Assembly (NCBI GenBank): GCA_919902445.1 | Contig: CAKKQZ010000005.1 | Coordinates: 1-42,057 of the forward strand | From: Omnitrophica bacterium GWA2_41_15 | Lineage (GTDB): Bacteria; Omnitrophota; Gorgyraeia; Gygaellales; Profunditerraquicolaceae | DNA length: 42,057 nucleotides | Direction of reading: 5' to 3' | Shown: one piece after another, positions 30,440 through 38,358 of the stretch | How the letters are laid out: every line of letters begins with the position of its first letter | Numbering within the stretch: position 1 is the first letter of the stretch | The notes under the pieces: generated by a model | Database searches by the model: none | What the model was told of the DNA's origin: nothing | Seen by the model: only the letters and a program-made list of their open reading frames with translations | Translations under genes and position numbers: made by a program

Positions 30440-31747
30440 CTATTTGCCTATTATCTTTTTTCTCCTTAAAATATGGTGGTAGAAATTCGCAAACCTGTGC
30501 GCTTCATCGCGGACCCTTCTTAAAAGGTTCAATGCCGCTATATCCTTTTTTAACTTTACGGGCTGTGGGCTATCTTTAGTATAAATATGCTCTCCCACTT
30601 TAGCGCGCATAAAGCCGTCGGCTTTTTTACTGGGCTTGGCAATGCTTGCTAAAGGAATGTTCAGGCCTAAATTCTTGAGCGCCTTTTGTGCTGTCAATAG
30701 ATGGGCCCTTCCTCCGTCGATGATTATTAAATCCGGCAATGGTAGTTTCTCTGCGATAAGCCGCGAATACCTGCGATGAACTACTTCGAAAAGCATTTTA
30801 TAATCATCTGCGCGATTAACCGTCTTAATCCTGAATTTACGGTAATTATTTTTGTCGGCTATTCCGCGATAAAAACTGACCATTGAGCCGGTTGCCTCTT
30901 TACCATAAATATTTGATATGTCGAAGGCCTCAATGCGCCCAGGAAGGCGTTTTAGTTTCAAAAGGCTTTTCAAGCACTCCAGTTCAAACTGGCTCCCTGC
31001 AAAAGTATTTGCCTGGCCTATGGCGCTCAAAGCGGTTATCTGGTCCCGGATTTTTGCCGCCTCTTCATATCTTTGGTCTTTGGATTTTAAAACCATCTCC
31101 CTTGAGAGCTTCTTAATCAGGTCTTCAGTCCTGCCTTCTAAAAGCAGTATAATATTTTTTATAGTTTTCAGGTATTCCTTCTTATTTATTCCTCCCAGAG
31201 CTGCACCCGGAGAAAGGCCTATTTTATGGTAAATGCGCGCTTCTTCAGGAAGTTCGCCGCATACACGATAAGGAAAATTGCGGCGGATAATCCTTAGCGC
31301 CTCTCTTAATAAACTTGCGCTGGTAAAAGGCCCGATATACCGTGAACCATCAACTTCTTTTTTTCTAGTAACGCAAATTGCCGGAAACTCTTCGTTTGTT
31401 ATCTTCACAAGAGGGAAACTTTTGTCATCGCGAAGAGAGATATTATATTTAGGCTTATATTTATGTATAATGCTTGCTTCTAAAAGCAGGGCCATACTTT
31501 CGGTCGGGCAAAGCCTATATTCTATATCGCATACATTAGGCATCAGCATGGCAGTTTTTAAAAGAAAGCCCCTGCAAAAATAGCTGCTTACTCTCCTCTT
31601 TAATGACTTTGCCTTGCCTACGTAAACAATATTGCCTGACTTATCCTTCATAAGATACACCCCTGCCGTATCCGGCATCGCGGCAATTTTAGATTTTAGA
31701 TTAGAGGTGGTTTTCATATAACCAGTTCCATAGCTCCCGCATTTCAT
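30440..31747 (-). CDS. uvrC: UvrC-like excinuclease subunit, compact form
   Basis: The frame gives 435 residues; a start at 31717 (MKTTSNL) is also possible. An N-terminal GIY-YIG nuclease (GVYLMKDKSGNIVYVGKAKSLK) is followed by a UVR motif (about 212-246) and an RNase H-like nuclease with FDISN (D276), IIIDGG (D344) and DEAHRF (H417). Compared with the usual 600 residues, about 100 between UVR and the RNase H fold (the Cys-cluster region) and the C-terminal helix-hairpin-helix pair are missing. Both catalytic sites look intact. It overlaps the end of murJ. Confidence 0.88.
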   Translation of the reverse strand: MKCGSYGTGYMKTTSNLKSKIAAMPDTAGVYLMKDKSGNIVYVGKAKSLKRRVSSYFCRGFLLKTAMLMPNVCDIEYRLCPTESMALLLEASIIHKYKPKYNISLRDDKSFPLVKITNEEFPAICVTRKKEVDGSRYIGPFTSASLLREALRIIRRNFPYRVCGELPEEARIYHKIGLSPGAALGGINKKEYLKTIKNIILLLEGRTEDLIKKLSREMVLKSKDQRYEEAAKIRDQITALSAIGQANTFAGSQFELECLKSLLKLKRLPGRIEAFDISNIYGKEATGSMVSFYRGIADKNNYRKFRIKTVNRADDYKMLFEVVHRRYSRLIAEKLPLPDLIIIDGGRAHLLTAQKALKNLGLNIPLASIAKPSKKADGFMRAKVGEHIYTKDSPQPVKLKKDIAALNLLRRVRDEAHRFANFYHHILRRKKIIGK

Positions 31748-33314
31748 TAACCCTAAAGATAAAACAGAAAATTACATAAGAAATAAACCCTGATGCGAGC
31801 GCAAGGCAAAGATTCAGGTATCTGTTTAAGCTAAGCTTAGAAACAAAATAACACACTATCCCCATGCAAATGCTTGCGCAAAGGATACGCATAAAAGAGG
31901 CAACAACTCTTTTTATCTCAAAATCGATAACCAGTTTTCGCAAAATATTAAAAAGCATACAAAAACTTACTATCCCTGAGATTGAAGTAGCTAATGCTAT
32001 ACCGCTTATTTTCAAAGGAAACATAAGTATTGAATTTAAAATTATATTAAGAATCAACGCCAGTCCGGCTATTTTTGCGGGTGTAACCGTATCTTTAAGC
32101 GCAAAAAAACATGACTGCAGGACCTTCGTGGAACCGTAGGCAAATAAACCGATACTGTAAAAAAACAAGGCGCTGGCAGTCAGGCTGCTTGAATGCGCGT
32201 CAAACCTTCCCCCTGCGAAAATAGCCGAGACTATAGGTACAGATAAAACCATAAGCCCGACAGAAGCAGGCAGCAGGACAAAATTTGTTGCCCTTAAACC
32301 CCAGGAGAGGGTCTGCTTTAATCTGTCCTGATTATCCTCGAGCGCCTGCGTGGAAAATGCCGGGAGCATGGCTTGCGAGAGCGCGTTGCTAAAAATTCCC
32401 AAAGGAAATTGGATCAGCCTGTAGGAAAAATATAAAACCGCAACTCCTCCCTCGCCTACTATCCAGGCAAGAGAACCGAATATAGAATCCACAAAATTAT
32501 TCAACTGATAAATTCCTGAACTCATAACCCGGGGAAGCATCAGCCTGCCTATCGTCTTTAAAGCCGGGTGTTTAAACCCAGTTAGAAATTTTACAGCACC
32601 TCTTTGCTTAGGCGGTATTTCTAACGGGCTGAATCTATGCAACAGCCTTAAGCGAAAACCCTTTTTGTAGAGCACCGGTATCTGCACAGCCAGCTGCAAA
32701 ACTCCGCCGACAAGAACGCCTAAAGCCAAACCCTTTATCCCTTCTCCGAATAAAAGTGCGAATACTATTATGGAAATATTAAGCAGGCAGGGAGCAAAGG
32801 CAGGCACAGCAAAATGCTTCAGGGAATTAAGTATCCCCATGGAATATGCTGTAAGGCTTATTAATAAAATATAGGGAAAGATTATCCGGTTTAACCTTAT
32901 TGTGGCTGCTAATTTTTCAGGTGAGGCGATGAAACCGGGAGCGATTAACCGCACAATGACAGGAGAGAATATAATCCCAAAGAGCGTTATAGCGGTGAGT
33001 GCGACCAGTAATAAATTAAGGACAACATTGGCTAGTTCCCAGAATTCTTCCTTTGTATGTTTTAACGTGTATTCGCTGAATACCGGCACAAAAACGGCGT
33101 TAGTTGCGCCTTCTCCCACGAAATCGCGCAATAGGTTTGGAATCCGGAAGGCGATAACAAATGCCTGAGCGTAAATATAGACACCGAATAGCCTGGCGAT
33201 GACCACATCACGGATAAGCCCCAGTATGCGCGAACATAATGTGGCAAATCCGATTAAGCCGGCTGATTTAGCTATTAGGCGGTGAGGCCGATGCGTTGAT
33301 TTGCCTGTTGACAT
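31701..33314 (-). CDS. murJ: lipid II flippase
   Basis: This 537-residue protein has about 14 helices and the MurJ/MviN hallmark segments SAGLIGFATLCSRILGLIRDVVIARLFG, AFRIPNLLRDFVGEGA and FVPVFSEY. It flips lipid II across the inner membrane. It starts at 33314 divergently from rpsT, with no clear Shine-Dalgarno; a weak CATAAT lies 9 bases upstream. The rpsT promoter -35 box overlaps its start codon. Confidence 0.95.
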   Translation of the reverse strand: MSTGKSTHRPHRLIAKSAGLIGFATLCSRILGLIRDVVIARLFGVYIYAQAFVIAFRIPNLLRDFVGEGATNAVFVPVFSEYTLKHTKEEFWELANVVLNLLLVALTAITLFGIIFSPVIVRLIAPGFIASPEKLAATIRLNRIIFPYILLISLTAYSMGILNSLKHFAVPAFAPCLLNISIIVFALLFGEGIKGLALGVLVGGVLQLAVQIPVLYKKGFRLRLLHRFSPLEIPPKQRGAVKFLTGFKHPALKTIGRLMLPRVMSSGIYQLNNFVDSIFGSLAWIVGEGGVAVLYFSYRLIQFPLGIFSNALSQAMLPAFSTQALEDNQDRLKQTLSWGLRATNFVLLPASVGLMVLSVPIVSAIFAGGRFDAHSSSLTASALFFYSIGLFAYGSTKVLQSCFFALKDTVTPAKIAGLALILNIILNSILMFPLKISGIALATSISGIVSFCMLFNILRKLVIDFEIKRVVASFMRILCASICMGIVCYFVSKLSLNRYLNLCLALASGFISYVIFCFIFRVNEMRELWNWLYENHL

Positions 33315-33336
33315 AATTTATTAATTATGGTAAAGT
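33308..33336 (+). promoter_or_regulatory. rpsT promoter
   Basis: TTGACA (33308-33313) and TAAAGT (33331-33336) are 17 bases apart. The -35 box covers the murJ start codon on the other strand. The leader to the rpsT ATG at 33375 carries AAGGAG. Confidence 0.7.
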
Positions 33337-33374
33337 TAACTCCGTTGTAATTTTTTTCAGACAAGGAGAGTGCT

Positions 33375-33638
33375 ATGCCAAGACGCAAAACATCTTTAAA
33401 GAGAAAACGCGCGGATAGAAAAAGGCACGATAGGAACTTAAAGATAAAACAACAGCTTAAAAAGACGATAAAAAAATTTCAGGCGTTATTGTCTTCAAAG
33501 AATACCGACGAAGCAAGGGCTTTGATTGGAAAGGTATTTGCCCAGCTTGACAAGGCAGCTAAAAAAAGAATCATCCACCCTCAAACCGCAAACCGCAAGA
33601 AATCCCGTTTAATGAAGAGGCTTGGCAAGCCCGCATAG
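33375..33638 (+). CDS. rpsT: 30S ribosomal protein S20
   Basis: The 87 residues are strongly basic with the S20 pattern MPRRKTSLKRKRADRKRHDRN near the start and RIIHPQTANRKKSRLMKRL near the end. Length is normal. A good Shine-Dalgarno (AAGGAG) precedes the ATG. Its last 30 bases overlap the end of the convergent holA gene. Confidence 0.97.
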   Translation: MPRRKTSLKRKRADRKRHDRNLKIKQQLKKTIKKFQALLSSKNTDEARALIGKVFAQLDKAAKKRIIHPQTANRKKSRLMKRLGKPA

Positions 33639-34259
33639 GCTTACCACAAGTTTTTCCAGGGCAAAATGAGGCTTCATCCTCCCCGTTTTTATATCGAGAT
33701 CGCAATTCAGCAGAAGATTCAGCCTTCTTTTCATTGCAAAATCCGCAGCAGTATCTTTTTCCCACACATACCTTAAGCCACCGAGGATTCGCTCCGGTTT
33801 TTCTCCCATCTTTAAGAGTTGGTTCAATACCTTAAGCGCATAATCCGGCTTATTCATATTTATCTGGCGGCTTAAGGTAAATGTATCGCTGCGAGGCACA
33901 TCCTTAAAAGTAAAGACCTTAGAATATCTAAATAAACTGCTCAAGAATGCGTCTTTTCCCTCCTGCCGGTTAAAATCTAAGATAAAGACAACTTGTTTAG
34001 GGGGTTTTTTTACGTATTGAAGTATAAAGCCCTTAACCTCTTCTTTTAATTCTTGGGCATCCCTTAGCGCAACTATTCTTTTCGGACTTTTTACAGGCAG
34101 GCAAAGCAACCTAGACTGAAGGTCTTTTAAATCTAAGCCTTTAGCGTATAAAATATCCAGGTTGAACTCTTCTGTTTCTTTAACCAGGTATTCCTGTCTT
34201 ATTTTCTTGAATTGAATATTCTTGGAGAGAGAGTCTCCACCGATAAAAAGGTAGACCAT
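33609..34259 (-). CDS. holA: DNA polymerase III delta-like clamp-loader subunit, short
   Basis: The 216 residues start MVYLFIGGDSLSKN and end with the delta-type segments DYALKVLNQLLKMGEKPERILGGLRYVWEK and LLNCDLDIKTGRMKPHFALEKLV. The delta subunit opens the sliding clamp. The usual length is about 330-340, so the N-terminal AAA-like part is shortened here. The gene starts the minus-strand run that continues from lptE and overlaps rpsT at the 3' end. Confidence 0.85.
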   Translation of the reverse strand: MVYLFIGGDSLSKNIQFKKIRQEYLVKETEEFNLDILYAKGLDLKDLQSRLLCLPVKSPKRIVALRDAQELKEEVKGFILQYVKKPPKQVVFILDFNRQEGKDAFLSSLFRYSKVFTFKDVPRSDTFTLSRQINMNKPDYALKVLNQLLKMGEKPERILGGLRYVWEKDTAADFAMKRRLNLLLNCDLDIKTGRMKPHFALEKLVVSLCGLAKPLH

Positions 34260-34278
34260 CTACTGATTCCTCAGTAAG

Positions 34279-34830
34279 CTACCACTCTTCAACCGTACGT
34301 TCAACAATCCTGCGCGCCAAATCTTCCAGGGCCTCATTTACTGCCTGTCCTTCGGATTTTACCTGGCTGCCGGTGGTAAAATATGTGGTGTTGCCCGTAA
34401 AGTTCTTTTCTTCCCAGGCTAATTTGTTTTCCTTATTATCCCGGAGGATAAGATTTACTATAAGGTTAACGCGGTATTCCGTGACATTATTATCGTCGTC
34501 GTATCTTAATGGGTCTTTGCGGAATTCCATAAGCTCGCCCTTTAAAATTAAATCCGCCGATCCCTCTTTTGCCGGCCTTAAATTTCCGTCAAAAAGATAC
34601 TTGTTTATAACCGCCTTAGTAACATCTGTCTCTAAAAGAGGCCTGTAGATACGGTATTTATTCCCGGCATACTCTTCCCGGGCAATATCTATCTTGTTTA
34701 CAAAAGGCACTATATATATGGTCCTATATTTACTAGAAATCATGGAACGCGTGGTGTAACCGCAGCCGCATATGGCATACGGCATATAGCATATGGCCAA
34801 TAAGAAAAAAAATATTTTACGAGTCATCAT
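34279..34830 (-). CDS. lptE: LPS assembly lipoprotein LptE
   Basis: This 183-residue protein has a lipoprotein signal peptide ending at ICGC (C23) and the LptE pattern: CGYTTRS, TIYIVPFVNKI, ETDVTKAVINKYLFDG and ADLILKGELMEF. It forms the plug of the LPS export pore with LptD. A heptamer repeat encodes residues 12-21, the end of the signal peptide. It lies 19 bases before holA and 20 bases after the TPR gene. Confidence 0.92.
   Translation of the reverse strand: MMTRKIFFFLLAICYMPYAICGCGYTTRSMISSKYRTIYIVPFVNKIDIAREEYAGNKYRIYRPLLETDVTKAVINKYLFDGNLRPAKEGSADLILKGELMEFRKDPLRYDDDNNVTEYRVNLIVNLILRDNKENKLAWEEKNFTGNTTYFTTGSQVKSEGQAVNEALEDLARRIVERTVEEW
34770..34797. repeat. heptamer tandem repeat in lptE signal peptide
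   Basis: Four 7-base units: ATATGGC, ATACGGC, ATATAGC, ATATGGC. They encode residues 12-21 of LptE, right up to the lipobox. Confidence 0.85.
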
Positions 34831-34850
34831 TTCTTCTTCTCCGTTGCTTA

Positions 34851-35789
34851 TTATTTATCCAGTTCCTCCAGCCTCTGGAGGCACTTTGCTGCCCAGGGGC
34901 TGTCAGGATAATTATCTATTGTGTCATTATAATAAACCCTTGCGGCTCCGTATTGTTTTTGTTTTTCATAAAACAACCCGATATTATAATTGCCCTCTGC
35001 CTCTTTCTCTTTTAATTTCTTTATATTCTTTTCCGCTTCCGCAGAGAGTGCGGCTTCGGGATTTTCCTTGATAATCTCTTCAAACTTCTGTTTTGCTTCC
35101 TGCATCGCGCCTTGATCATATGCCGGACCGCGGGAAAGTGCCGCACGGCATTCGGCAATCTGGAACTTTGCAGCTTCAACCCATTCGCTGTCAGGATAAC
35201 TTGAAATCACCTTATTAAATGCCTCTTCTGCTTCGTAGTAACGCATAAGCCCTTTTAGCAGGAGCCCTAATTTATACTGCGCCTTTGCAGCCAGCGGCCC
35301 GTAAGTTGAATTCTCCACCACCTTTGTAAGTATTTCTATAGCCGGATTCTCAACGGGCAATGCTACCCCTAAAGCTTTACGTTTTTGGCCTGCGATAAAA
35401 GACTCGGATATTTTATATTCCCGCTCAATAATTTCTTGGACCCTCTCCGAGAAAGGATACTTATCAATAACCAGCTGATATGCCTGAAATGCTTCGTAGA
35501 GATTGTCTTTTGCTTCCTCGATCACACCGAGATAATACTGGCTTTCTGAGGCCTCAAAGGACTTCGGGTATGCCTTAAGGAGTTTCTTGAATTCACGCTT
35601 GGCATCATCATATTTTTTTAACTCATAAAACTCCAAGGCAAAGTAAAACTGTTCCTTTGGGCTGGGTTTAACCATTGTCTTAGGGTTCAACCATTTACCT
35701 GTCTTTGGGGTCCAGATCCAGTAAGGATATGCCGGGCTTGCAGCTATAATTAAGAAAATACCCGCCATAACAAGGATTACGCGCTTCAT
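34851..35789 (-). CDS. BamD/YbgF-like tetratricopeptide protein
   Basis: The 312 residues have a signal peptide (MKRVILVMAGIFLIIAASPAYP) and repeated TPR-like units of about 36 residues, with typical YPDSEWVEAAKFQIAEC and YPDSPWAAKCLQRL segments. Similar proteins bind outer-membrane assembly factors (BamD) or cell-division envelope parts (YbgF). No lipobox cysteine is seen, so it is soluble periplasmic. It starts the lptE-holA run. Confidence 0.85.
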   Translation of the reverse strand: MKRVILVMAGIFLIIAASPAYPYWIWTPKTGKWLNPKTMVKPSPKEQFYFALEFYELKKYDDAKREFKKLLKAYPKSFEASESQYYLGVIEEAKDNLYEAFQAYQLVIDKYPFSERVQEIIEREYKISESFIAGQKRKALGVALPVENPAIEILTKVVENSTYGPLAAKAQYKLGLLLKGLMRYYEAEEAFNKVISSYPDSEWVEAAKFQIAECRAALSRGPAYDQGAMQEAKQKFEEIIKENPEAALSAEAEKNIKKLKEKEAEGNYNIGLFYEKQKQYGAARVYYNDTIDNYPDSPWAAKCLQRLEELDK

Positions 35790-35798
35790 AATAGGTGA

Positions 35799-35827
35799 AT
35801 TTTAACATGCGTAAAGGTTTTTGTCAA
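35799..35827 (-). promoter_or_regulatory. promoter of the TPR gene, leaderless type
   Basis: On the minus strand TTGACA (35822-35827) and TAAAAT (35799-35804) are 17 bases apart. Nine bases separate the -10 box from the ATG at 35789 and no Shine-Dalgarno is present. Confidence 0.8.
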
Positions 35828-35847
35828 TCGTTAAGGAAGGTAAAAAA

Positions 35848-35868
35848 CCCGCCACTAAAGATGGCGGG
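35848..35868 (-). terminator. rho-independent terminator
   Basis: CCCGCCA and TGGCGGG form a 7-bp GC-rich stem with a short loop; a T-run (TTTTTT) follows on the minus strand. It ends the transcript of the secreted protein gene at 35927-36412. Confidence 0.88.
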
Positions 35869-35926
35869 CTAATATCTTAAAAAATCGGCAAAATCCGGTT
35901 TTATCCCCTGCCGCTTCTACCGGCTA

Positions 35927-36412
35927 TCAATATGCATATCCTTCTTGCTTGATATCTTTTGGAAGGTCAGTCAGAACCCACTTAGCGCTCTCAGAAGCTA
36001 TATCAGAACAAATCCAGCTTTTTCCTTCTTCCATATCCAAAACAATTGCCGGTATTTTATAGTCTTCTCCTGAATACGGTGGAATACTAATTATATATTT
36101 TCTTTTAGAGAGCTGTTTATCGGAATTTTTACCGAGGTCGGTTTTAATCCATAAAGGTTTTTCATTCTTTGTATCTTGGCATCTCCAGACTATCCCCAGA
36201 TAACTATCTAAAACGATTGCCGGCGTTTTCTTCTGTAAAGTTTGTGTACCTGTATACCCCCTCACCTTATTTACCGTTACTAATACATACCTGCCTTCTT
36301 GCGTTCCGGTTGTATTGTATCCGGTAGCAGCATCTTCAGCGAACACGTAATGACCGGAAAGAAACAAATAAAAGATAAAAGCTAATAATGCTAATATCGT
36401 CTTCCCTCGCAT
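35927..36412 (-). CDS. secreted protein with internal repeat, unknown function
   Basis: The 161 residues have a signal peptide (cleaved after YVFAED) and two related halves: RYVLVTVN...PAIVLDSYLGIVWRCQD...WIKTDL and KYIISIPP...PAIVLDMEEGKSWICSD...WVLTDL. Each half has one Cys in a WxC position, so a disulfide-like link is possible. It has its own promoter and terminator. I do not recognise a family. Confidence 0.8.
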   Translation of the reverse strand: MRGKTILALLAFIFYLFLSGHYVFAEDAATGYNTTGTQEGRYVLVTVNKVRGYTGTQTLQKKTPAIVLDSYLGIVWRCQDTKNEKPLWIKTDLGKNSDKQLSKRKYIISIPPYSGEDYKIPAIVLDMEEGKSWICSDIASESAKWVLTDLPKDIKQEGYAY

Positions 36413-36439
36413 CTCTACCTCCTTGATATATTGCCTATT

Positions 36440-36468
36440 ATTTTAACAGGAATTCTCGGGATTGTCAA
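36440..36468 (-). promoter_or_regulatory. promoter of the repeat-containing secreted protein gene
   Basis: On the minus strand TTGACA (36463-36468) and TAAAAT (36440-36445) are 17 bases apart. A Shine-Dalgarno (AAGGAGG) sits in the leader, 5 bases before the ATG at 36412. Confidence 0.8.
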
Positions 36469-36486
36469 AAAAAATGGCTCCAACGT

Positions 36487-37893
36487 TTAAGGAAGGTAAA
36501 AATAGGCGGCGGGAAGCTTTAGCATAAGGGCATTCGCCTTAAGCAGGAGTAAGACAGCGGCTTCGCAACAAGGGGCAAGAAATTGAGCAAGCGGTAAAAT
36601 TGCCAACATACTAAACCCGCACAAAGTAATTAATGTTGCCAAAGGAACAATAATAATGTTTGCTAACACCGTTACGGGAGAAAAAATCCTAAAATAGTAC
36701 GCAATGAATCCAAGGGTCCCAATCCATGCAGCAAAAGAAACCAGGCAGCTATCAAGCAGTAATTTTAAGAATCTGTTCTTTAGGGAACCTGCGCGTAAAA
36801 TTGATTTTATCCTGGGATATAAGTAAATTATTGAGATAACGCTTGCGAAAGAAAGTTGAAAACCTATGTCAAATAATTGTAACGGGTTAAACGCCAGTAT
36901 AAATAACGCTGCTATACATAAAGAGTTGGGGATATCCGGCTCTCTTCTGATAATATGCGCGATTATAAAAACTACGGCCATAACTGTTGCTCGCACAACA
37001 GGAGTAGATGAGCCGGTCATAAAACAATAAACGACCAAGCAGGGGATCATAGTAAAAAAACGCATCCTGCGAGGGAACCTTAACAGTTTCAAAAGTATAA
37101 TAACGATAAAAACGACTATTCCAACGTTAAAACCACTAACAACCAAAATATGAACTGTGCCTGTTTTCATCATTTCCGCGGATACAAACCAAGGGGCACT
37201 TCTCTTTTCCCCTAAAATCATCGCATTCAATATGCCCGCGGTTACCGTTGATGTATGCTTTAGAATAGCTGTTTCGACCTTACCCTTAAGCCAAATTGCA
37301 AAGCGTTTAACCGGAAAGCCTTTATTTATCCTAAACTTGAGAATACCGGAATCATTTTTTACATTCATTACAAATAACCGTCCTTGATGGTATGGGAAAA
37401 AATTATAATTTCTTAAACGCCTCCTGTCTTTTCTAAAAGACGGGTATAGGTTTCCGTAAAGCAAAAGTTCCTCTCCGTAAAAAAAACGCGATTTGCTTTT
37501 AACATAAACGGTGATATTACCGGAGCATGAACGTGCTAACCTTTCAACATGTATTTCTTCTGTTTTGAAGAGAAAAGCGGCCCTGTTATTTATATATTGC
37601 GGTTCGTTTTCTATTATGCCTTTTATCGCATAAGGAGAGGCGCTTTTAAAAAAATAATTTGAAATATCATCGGCGGGCATGATAAACGCGCTTTTTAAAT
37701 TAAGGAGGCCTAGTAAAAAAACAAGTATTAATAAAGCGGCGTTAAAGATTGTCTTTTTTTTAGTTACGCGGTAAACAAAGATCAGGAACAAGAAGGTGAG
37801 TATATAAATAGGCAAAAAGTGGACCTTAATAAGGCTGGCAAAAAAAATCCCTAAACAAAACGCGAGCGTTAAGGAAACCAATGGCCGTTCCAT
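36487..37893 (-). CDS. comEC: ComEC/Rec2-type competence protein, membrane part only
   Basis: The 468 residues cover the ComEC N-terminal OB-like region and the competence membrane domain: AGILNAMILGEKRSAPW, VHILVVSGFNVGIVV and SSTPVVRATVMAVVF are typical. The C-terminal metallo-beta-lactamase domain present in many ComEC proteins is absent. It should form the DNA import channel at the inner membrane. The start directly abuts the end of comEA, so they form a small operon. Confidence 0.92.
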   Translation of the reverse strand: MERPLVSLTLAFCLGIFFASLIKVHFLPIYILTFLFLIFVYRVTKKKTIFNAALLILVFLLGLLNLKSAFIMPADDISNYFFKSASPYAIKGIIENEPQYINNRAAFLFKTEEIHVERLARSCSGNITVYVKSKSRFFYGEELLLYGNLYPSFRKDRRRLRNYNFFPYHQGRLFVMNVKNDSGILKFRINKGFPVKRFAIWLKGKVETAILKHTSTVTAGILNAMILGEKRSAPWFVSAEMMKTGTVHILVVSGFNVGIVVFIVIILLKLLRFPRRMRFFTMIPCLVVYCFMTGSSTPVVRATVMAVVFIIAHIIRREPDIPNSLCIAALFILAFNPLQLFDIGFQLSFASVISIIYLYPRIKSILRAGSLKNRFLKLLLDSCLVSFAAWIGTLGFIAYYFRIFSPVTVLANIIIVPLATLITLCGFSMLAILPLAQFLAPCCEAAVLLLLKANALMLKLPAAYFYLP

Positions 37894-38222
37894 TATTTCA
37901 AGGTTAAATAATCCCTTATCTTTTCATATTTATGCCCTGTTACCCCTTTTATGTATTTCAATTCTTCTATCGAGCTAAAACCGGCTTGCCTGTGCCTATA
38001 TTCCAGAATACGCAGAGCCAATTTCTCTCCAATGCCAGGTACGCTCATTAATAAATCTTTTCCTGCCAAATTCAAATCTATTTTGCCGATGTCTTCGTAA
38101 AAATAGGCGAGGCCCCTTGTTGGAGAATAAAACTTCATCAAAAAGTTTATACTTATTCCTAAAAAAGCTGCCGTGATTAAAAACAATGCCACCTGCCGTT
38201 CCTGTCTTGTTAGATTAAGCAT
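37893..38222 (-). CDS. comEA: ComEA-like helix-hairpin-helix protein
   Basis: This 109-residue protein has one N-terminal membrane helix and a helix-hairpin-helix pair (KIDLNLAGKDLLMSVPGIGEKLALRIL, FSSIEELKYIKGV). It binds incoming DNA in the periplasm and hands it to ComEC. It overlaps the start of comEC by one base, supporting the pairing. Confidence 0.92.
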   Translation of the reverse strand: MLNLTRQERQVALFLITAAFLGISINFLMKFYSPTRGLAYFYEDIGKIDLNLAGKDLLMSVPGIGEKLALRILEYRHRQAGFSSIEELKYIKGVTGHKYEKIRDYLTLK

Positions 38223-38272
38223 GACGCCCCTCCTTCTATTCTAATAGACGCTAGAAAGGGCCAAATCTAACG

Positions 38273-38357
38273 AAAATAGGGACGTTTCTTAAGTTAGCTA
38301 TAAGGTGTCCCCGAAACGGGGACAGTTTATATTCAAGTTAAGAAACGTCCCTATTTT
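38273..38357. repeat. small palindromic element with perfect 20-bp ends
   Basis: AAAATAGGGACGTTTCTTAA (38273-38292) and its exact reverse complement (38338-38357) bound 45 inner bases that hold a CCCCG/CGGGG hairpin and a GGGGACAGT core. It lies between comEA and leuS, 1 base from the leuS stop. It looks like a non-autonomous transposon or REP element, with no transposase in the window. Confidence 0.85.
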
Positions 38358-38358
38358 T

